A stretch of 9,032 nt of DNA from Actinomycetales bacterium (GTDB lineage: Bacteria; Actinomycetota; Actinomycetes; Actinomycetales; BWSM-131), in the NCBI GenBank assembly GCA_030149025.1, contig JASBSH010000327.1:1-9032 (forward strand). Reading direction: 5' to 3'. A program made the translations under genes and the position numbers. Below are positions 5,085-9,032 of the stretch, one piece after another (position 1 is the first letter of the stretch; each line of letters starts with the position of its first letter). The notes beneath the pieces were generated by a model. The model had not been told where the DNA came from. It saw only the letters and a list, made by a program, of their open reading frames with translations, and made no database searches.

Positions 5085-8000
5085 GCCTGCTCCCCTCGGT
5101 CGGCGACCGCCTGCGACGCGCGGACGGCGTCGGCGTCTGCCGTCACCACCGGGGCGCCGTCATTCGCCTGCGCCCGCTCGACGTACCCCTCGACGTACTC
5201 CCGCAGGGCGGGCCCGGTCGGACGCCGGCCGGGACGAACGTCGCACGTGCCCACCTTGGACTCCTGGATCAGCACGTTCGGGTCCAGGGTGATGCCGAAC
5301 AGGTCGTTGGTGGAGTCACCGGTGACCATCCCGCCGGTGCCCCAGTGGTACGGCAACCACACCTGGTGCACGACACGGCCCTCCACGCGCAGTGGCCGTA
5401 ACCGGTCGGTGACCAGGACCCGTCCCTCGACCGCCGACCGCGCCGTCACGACGTGGCACCAGCCACCGTTCACGAGGCCGCGTTCGGCTGCCAGCTCCGG
5501 CGAGACCTCCACGAACATCTCCGGCTGCAGCTCCGACAGGTACTGCAGGTATCGGCTCATCCCACCCGCGGTGTGGTGCTCCGTGAGGCGGCTCGTCGTG
5601 AAGATGTAGGGGAAGACCGCGACCGCTTCCTCGCTGCTCGGCGGGCTCGGGTTCAGCGGGTTGTCGTCACGCGAGTACTGCTTGCGCGTCGGGTTCGCCT
5701 GCTGCCCGTACAAGGCGTTGCGGAACGGCGACTCGACGGGCTCGTAGTGCGTGGGCAACGGCCCGTCGATCAGCCCTTGCGGCACGTACAGGGCGCCCTT
5801 GCCGTCCCCCTGCATGATGAACGGGTCGACACCCTCGATCGCCTTCACGCCCTCAGCACCCTCGGGCGCGCGGTACGACGGGGGCTTGGTCTTCTCGAAG
5901 TCGGGGACGTCGTGGCCCGTCCACTGGCCGGCCTCCTCGTCCCACCAGACGTAGGCCTTGCGCTCGCTCCACGGCTTGCCGTCCGGGTCGGCGGATGCCC
6001 GGTTGTAGAGGATGCGCCGGTTCGCCGGCCACGCCCAGCCCCACTCGGGGGCGACCCAGGACTGCTCACTGCCCGGCTTGCGCCGCGCCGCCTGGTTCAC
6101 CCCGTCGGCGAAGACCCCGGTGTAGATCCAGCAGCCACCGACCGTGGAGCCGTCGGCCTTCATCTCGTTGAAGGAGGACAGCGGACGGCGCGTGGCCACC
6201 TCGTAGCCGTTGATCTCCATCAGCACGGCCTCGGCGCTCGGCTCGGCCCATTCGCCGCTCGCCGGGCCGGAGTCGTGCACGGGGTAGTCCCACGCCAGGT
6301 CCAGAAGCGGCCGGTCGCGCTCCTCGGTAGAGCCGGCGAGACGCTCCCGCAACAGACGGCCGAGGTGGTAGAAGAACCACAGCTCCGAGCGGCAGTCGCC
6401 CCTCGGGTCGAGTGCCTTCTCCCGCCACTGCAGCATCCGCTGCGTCTGGGTGAAGGTCCCTTCCTTCTCCACGTGGCTCGCCGCCGGCAGGAGGAAGACC
6501 TCGGTGGCGCACTCCTCCGGCACGATCTCGCCGGTCTCCACCTCCGGTGAGTTCTTCCAGAAGGACGCGCTCTCGATCTCGAACAGGTCGCGCACCACGA
6601 GCCAGTCGAGGTTCGCCATGCCCAGCCGCTGGGCCCGCCCGTGGGCGGAGCCGACCGCGGGGTTCTGCCCGAGCAGGAAGTACCCCTTGACCTTCCCGTC
6701 GATCATGTCGAGGACCGTGCGGTACGTACCGTGGTCGCCGGTCAGCTTCGGGATGTAGTCGAAGCAGTAGTCGTTCTCCGCCGTGGCGGCGTCTCCCCAG
6801 TAGGACTTCAGCAGGCTGATCGCGAAGGCGTCGGCGTTGCTCCAGAAGCCCTTCGCCCCGGGCTGGCGCACCTTGTCGACCCACGACTGCAGGTCGGGAT
6901 GGTCCGTCGCGTGCGGCATCGGAAGATACCCGGGCAGCAGGTTGTACAGCGTCGGGATGTCCGTCGAGCCCTGGATGCTGGCGTGTCCGCGCAGCGCCAT
7001 GATGCCGCCGCCGGGTCGGCCCATGTTGCCCAGCAGGAGCTGGAGGATCGCGCCGGTGCGGATGTACTGGACGCCGACACTGTGCTGGGTCCACCCGACG
7101 CTGTACACCAACGCCGTCGTCCGGTCGCGGCCCGAGTTCTCGGTCCAGGCGTGGCACACCTCCAGGAAGGCCTCCTGCGACACGCCGCAGATGCGCTCCA
7201 CCATCTCCGGGGTGTAGCGGGCGAAGTGCCTCTTGAGGATCTGGTAGACGCAGTTCGGGTGCTGCAGCGTCTCGTCCCTGGGCGGGAAGCCCGGCATCTG
7301 CGCGCCGTGCGTCTCGTGCTGCATCGAGGAGGCGGTCTCACGCTGTTGGTGGGTGCCCGCCTCGCTGTTGCCGGTGTGCTCCTGCTGCGCGTACTGCCAC
7401 GACCTCGTGTCGTAGGTTCGCGTGTCGGGGTCGAAGCCGGAGAATAGGCCGTCGAACTCCTCGGCGTCGACGTAGTCCTCACTGACGATCGTCGCTGCGT
7501 TCGTGTACGCCAGCAGGTACTCACGGAAGTCCAGCTCGCCTGAGAGCACGTAGTTGACGATGCCGCCGAGGAACGCGATGTCGGTGCCTACACGGATGGG
7601 CACGTGCGTGTGCGCCATCGCGCTGGTCCTCGTGAACCGCGGGTCCACGTGGATGACCTTGGCCCCGCGCTTCTTCGCCTCCATCACCCACTGGAAGCCC
7701 ACGGGGTGGGCCTCGGCCATGTTCGAGCCCTGGATGATGATGCAGTCAGCGTTGGCCAGGTCCTGCTGGAACGTCGTGGCGCCGCCGCGACCGAAGCTGG
7801 TCCCCAGACCGGGGACGGTGGCGGAGTGTCATATGCGCGCCTGGTTCTCGATCTGCACGGCTCCCATCGCCGTGAAGAGCTTTTTGATGAGGAAGTTCTC
7901 CTCGTTGTCCAGCGTCGCGCCACCGAGCCCGGCGATACCGAGGGTGCGCCGAACCCGGCGGCCGTGCTCGTCAACGTCCTGCCACGTCTCGGCGCGCGTG

Positions 8001-8392
8001 GAGACCACCCGGTCCGCGATCATGTTCATCGCGGTCTCGAGGTCGAGGTCCTCCCACTCGGTGCCGTAGGCACGCCGGTAACGCACCTTGGTCTGCCGCA
8101 GCGGGCTGGTGACCAGGTTCTTGCTCGCAGAGCCCTTGGGGCACAAGCGCCCGCGGGAGATGGGACTGTCGGGGTCACCCTCGATCTGGATGACCTGCTC
8201 GCCCTTGACGTAGACCTTCTGACCGCATCCGACGGCGCAGTAGGGGCACACGCTACGAGCGACCCTGTCGGCCGTCTCGGTGCGGGCGCTGATCTCGTCG
8301 GTGTTCGCCGACCTGACCGCAGGGCCCCGGCCCAGGAAGTCGCGGCCCGTCAGCTGCCGCAGAACCGGCCACCCCAGCCACTCCCGTGCCAT
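5081..8392 (-). CDS. Selenocysteine-containing formate dehydrogenase catalytic subunit
   Basis: This single 1103-residue molybdo- or tungstopterin (bis-MGD) oxidoreductase oxidises formate to CO2. The frame contains one TGA (7831-7829) read as Sec188. Flanking residues NQARI-U-HSATVPGLGTSFG match the Sec site of FdnG/FdhF, and the frame then continues for 915 residues. The N-terminal [4Fe-4S] domain has Cys49, 52, 56 and 84 (CPYCAVGCG and GRLCPKG), with the conserved Lys86 after the last Cys. IIIQGSNMAEAHPVGFQWV and VIHVDPRFTRTSA mark the MGD-binding core. The dinucleotide-binding C-terminal domain spans about 924-1055 (SRLTEHHTAGGMSRYL to WLPYHWGTGGMVTGDSTNDL). The ATG at 8392 is preferred: an upstream ATG at 8509 would overlap the divergent peptidase start and adds no recognisable domain. 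The ribosome site at 8392 is weak. No twin-arginine signal is seen, so a cytoplasmic location is inferred. Its stop overlaps the Fe-S gene start by 4 nt. Conventional annotation would split the gene or call it a pseudogene. Confidence 0.93.
7800..7816 (-). promoter_or_regulatory. Bacterial SECIS hairpin for Sec188
   Basis: On the coding strand this reads GUCCCC-GGUCU-GGGGAC, a perfect 6-bp stem with a 5-nt loop. The loop GGUCU starts 19 nt after the UGA. As I recall the E. coli fdhF SECIS, its loop (A)GGUCU begins at the same distance. SelB binds such loops to deliver Sec-tRNA. The stem also encodes VPGLGT, so protein constraint contributes to conservation, but the complete pairing is not needed for the protein. 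Confidence 0.85.
7829..7831 (-). other. In-frame UGA recoded as selenocysteine
   Basis: The TGA sits between Ile187 (ATA) and His189 (CAC). Both flanking frames encode contiguous parts of one formate dehydrogenase, and the site is where relatives carry Sec or Cys. The His immediately after Sec is the conserved active-site His. Confidence 0.9.
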
Positions 8393-8489
8393 GGCTGCAC
8401 TCTGGCACAGATCAATGGGGCGCGCACGGGTTGAGTTCTCAAACGTCGGCACTGCGAAGCTGGGGAACTCCCGTGGAACGATCCTGCTC
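8393..8489. promoter_or_regulatory. Divergent intergenic region with short palindrome
   Basis: These 97 bp separate the divergently transcribed formate dehydrogenase operon and the P1-peptidase gene, so both promoters probably lie here. A 12-bp palindrome TTGAG-TT-CTCAA at 8431-8442 is the only clear symmetric element and could be an operator. TTGAGA within it on the minus strand could serve as a -35 element, but I could not find a convincing -10 partner. Confidence 0.35.
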
Positions 8490-9032
8490 GTGACGAACGA
8501 GGGGAACACGAACCGTTACGGCGCCATCACCGACGTTCCCGGAGTGGCGGTCGGCAGCGCCGAACGCAGCGGCGACGGCTGGCTCACCGGCGTCACCGTG
8601 GTCCTGCCGCCGCCCGGCACCGTCGGAGCCGTTGACGTGCGCGGGGGCGGCCCGGGCACCCATGAGACCGACGCCCTGGCGCCCGGCACGCTGGTGCCCA
8701 CCGTCGACGCCGTCACGCTCACGGGCGGCAGCGCCTACGGCCTGGTGAGCGCCCATGGGGTCCAGCGCTGGTGCGAGGAGCACGGGCGAGGGTTTCCCGT
8801 CGGCGAGGGCCTCGTCGTCCCGATCGTCCCCGCCGCAGCGGTATTCGACCTCGGTCGCGGCGGCGACCCGGCTGCACGTCCCGACGCGGGGCTCGGGTAC
8901 GAGACTGTGGACGCCGCCACGCGCGGCCCCGTACGGACCGGCTCGGTGGGTGCCGGGACGGGGGCGCAGTGCAACGCCGGCGTCCTCAAGGGCGGGGTCG
9001 GAACGGCGAGTGTCCGACTGCCCGGTGACGTC
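8490..9032 (+). CDS. P1-family (DmpA/S58) aminopeptidase-like protein, 5' part
   Basis: The frame is open from the GTG at 8490 to the window end, showing 181 residues with no stop. It begins VTNEGNTNRYGAITDVPGVAVG, the characteristic N-terminal block of P1/DmpA-type peptidases. RGGGPGTHETDAL, DAVTLTGGSAYGL, CEEHGRGFPVG, VPIVPAAAVFDL and GAGTGAQCNAGVLKGGVGTASV follow. These enzymes are N-terminal-nucleophile hydrolases that self-cleave into two chains and act on N-terminal residues of peptides or on amides. The Asn-Ser/Thr cleavage site lies past the window edge. The start codon is uncertain: the only upstream purine-rich stretch, GGAA, is 11 nt away. No signal peptide is visible, so it is probably cytoplasmic. 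It diverges from the formate dehydrogenase operon, and nothing in the sequence ties it functionally to formate. Confidence 0.85.
   Translation, partial: MTNEGNTNRYGAITDVPGVAVGSAERSGDGWLTGVTVVLPPPGTVGAVDVRGGGPGTHETDALAPGTLVPTVDAVTLTGGSAYGLVSAHGVQRWCEEHGRGFPVGEGLVVPIVPAAAVFDLGRGGDPAARPDAGLGYETVDAATRGPVRTGSVGAGTGAQCNAGVLKGGVGTASVRLPGDV

Noticed and set aside
7721..7831. Nonsense mutation splitting the formate dehydrogenase gene into a pseudogene
   Set aside because: The stop is exactly at the family's Sec position, a SECIS-like hairpin follows at the right distance, and both flanking frames are intact with all cluster and cofactor motifs.
8393..8509. Upstream ATG at 8509 as start of the catalytic subunit
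   Set aside because: It would overlap the divergent peptidase start at 8490, and the added 39 residues carry no signal or domain.
8771..9028. 85-codon plus-strand frame near the right edge
   Set aside because: It is an Arg-rich out-of-frame shadow within the P1-peptidase coding region, which has clear family motifs.

Overview
The window is high-GC DNA whose protein families, GTG starts and gene style fit an actinomycete. The order Pseudonocardiales is a guess from protein feel, not something the sequence proves. Six protein-coding genes are supported, two of them cut by the window edges.

Layout from left to right. (1) Positions 1-429 (+) hold the 3' end of a secreted-type DUF6636 protein. 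(2) Positions 430-665 are a convergent intergenic stretch with a 13-C homopolymer, one copy of a short repeat and a long imperfect inverted repeat. (3) Positions 666-1646 (-) encode a fold-type-II PLP threonine/serine dehydratase without an ACT domain. Three further copies of the same repeat lie just upstream of it (1681-1765). (4) Positions 1781-8392 (-) carry a compact gene set transcribed leftwards: formate dehydrogenase catalytic subunit, then the four-cluster ferredoxin-like subunit, then an NrfD/PsrC-type membrane subunit, then an OxlT-like (OFA family) MFS transporter. The first three overlap by 4 nt each (GTGA and ATGA junctions). (5) A 97-bp divergent intergenic region follows. (6) Positions 8490-9032 (+) are the 5' part of a DmpA/P1-family (S58) peptidase that runs off the window.

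The central observation is that the catalytic formate dehydrogenase gene is interrupted by one in-frame TGA at 7831-7829. It falls exactly at the selenocysteine position of FdhF/FdnG-type enzymes, and a 6-bp/5-nt hairpin with loop GGUCU follows at the spacing known for the E. coli fdhF SECIS. The two apparent reading frames are therefore one 1103-residue selenoprotein (Sec188), not a pseudogene or two genes. The host should encode SelA, SelB, SelC and SelD elsewhere; none is in this window.

Together the genes suggest membrane-linked formate oxidation: formate is oxidised at the Mo/Sec centre, electrons pass through the Fe-S subunit, and the NrfD subunit delivers them to the quinone pool. The adjacent carboxylate transporter would supply or exchange substrate. 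The catalytic subunit has no visible twin-arginine signal, so the active site is probably cytoplasmic, unlike E. coli FdnG.
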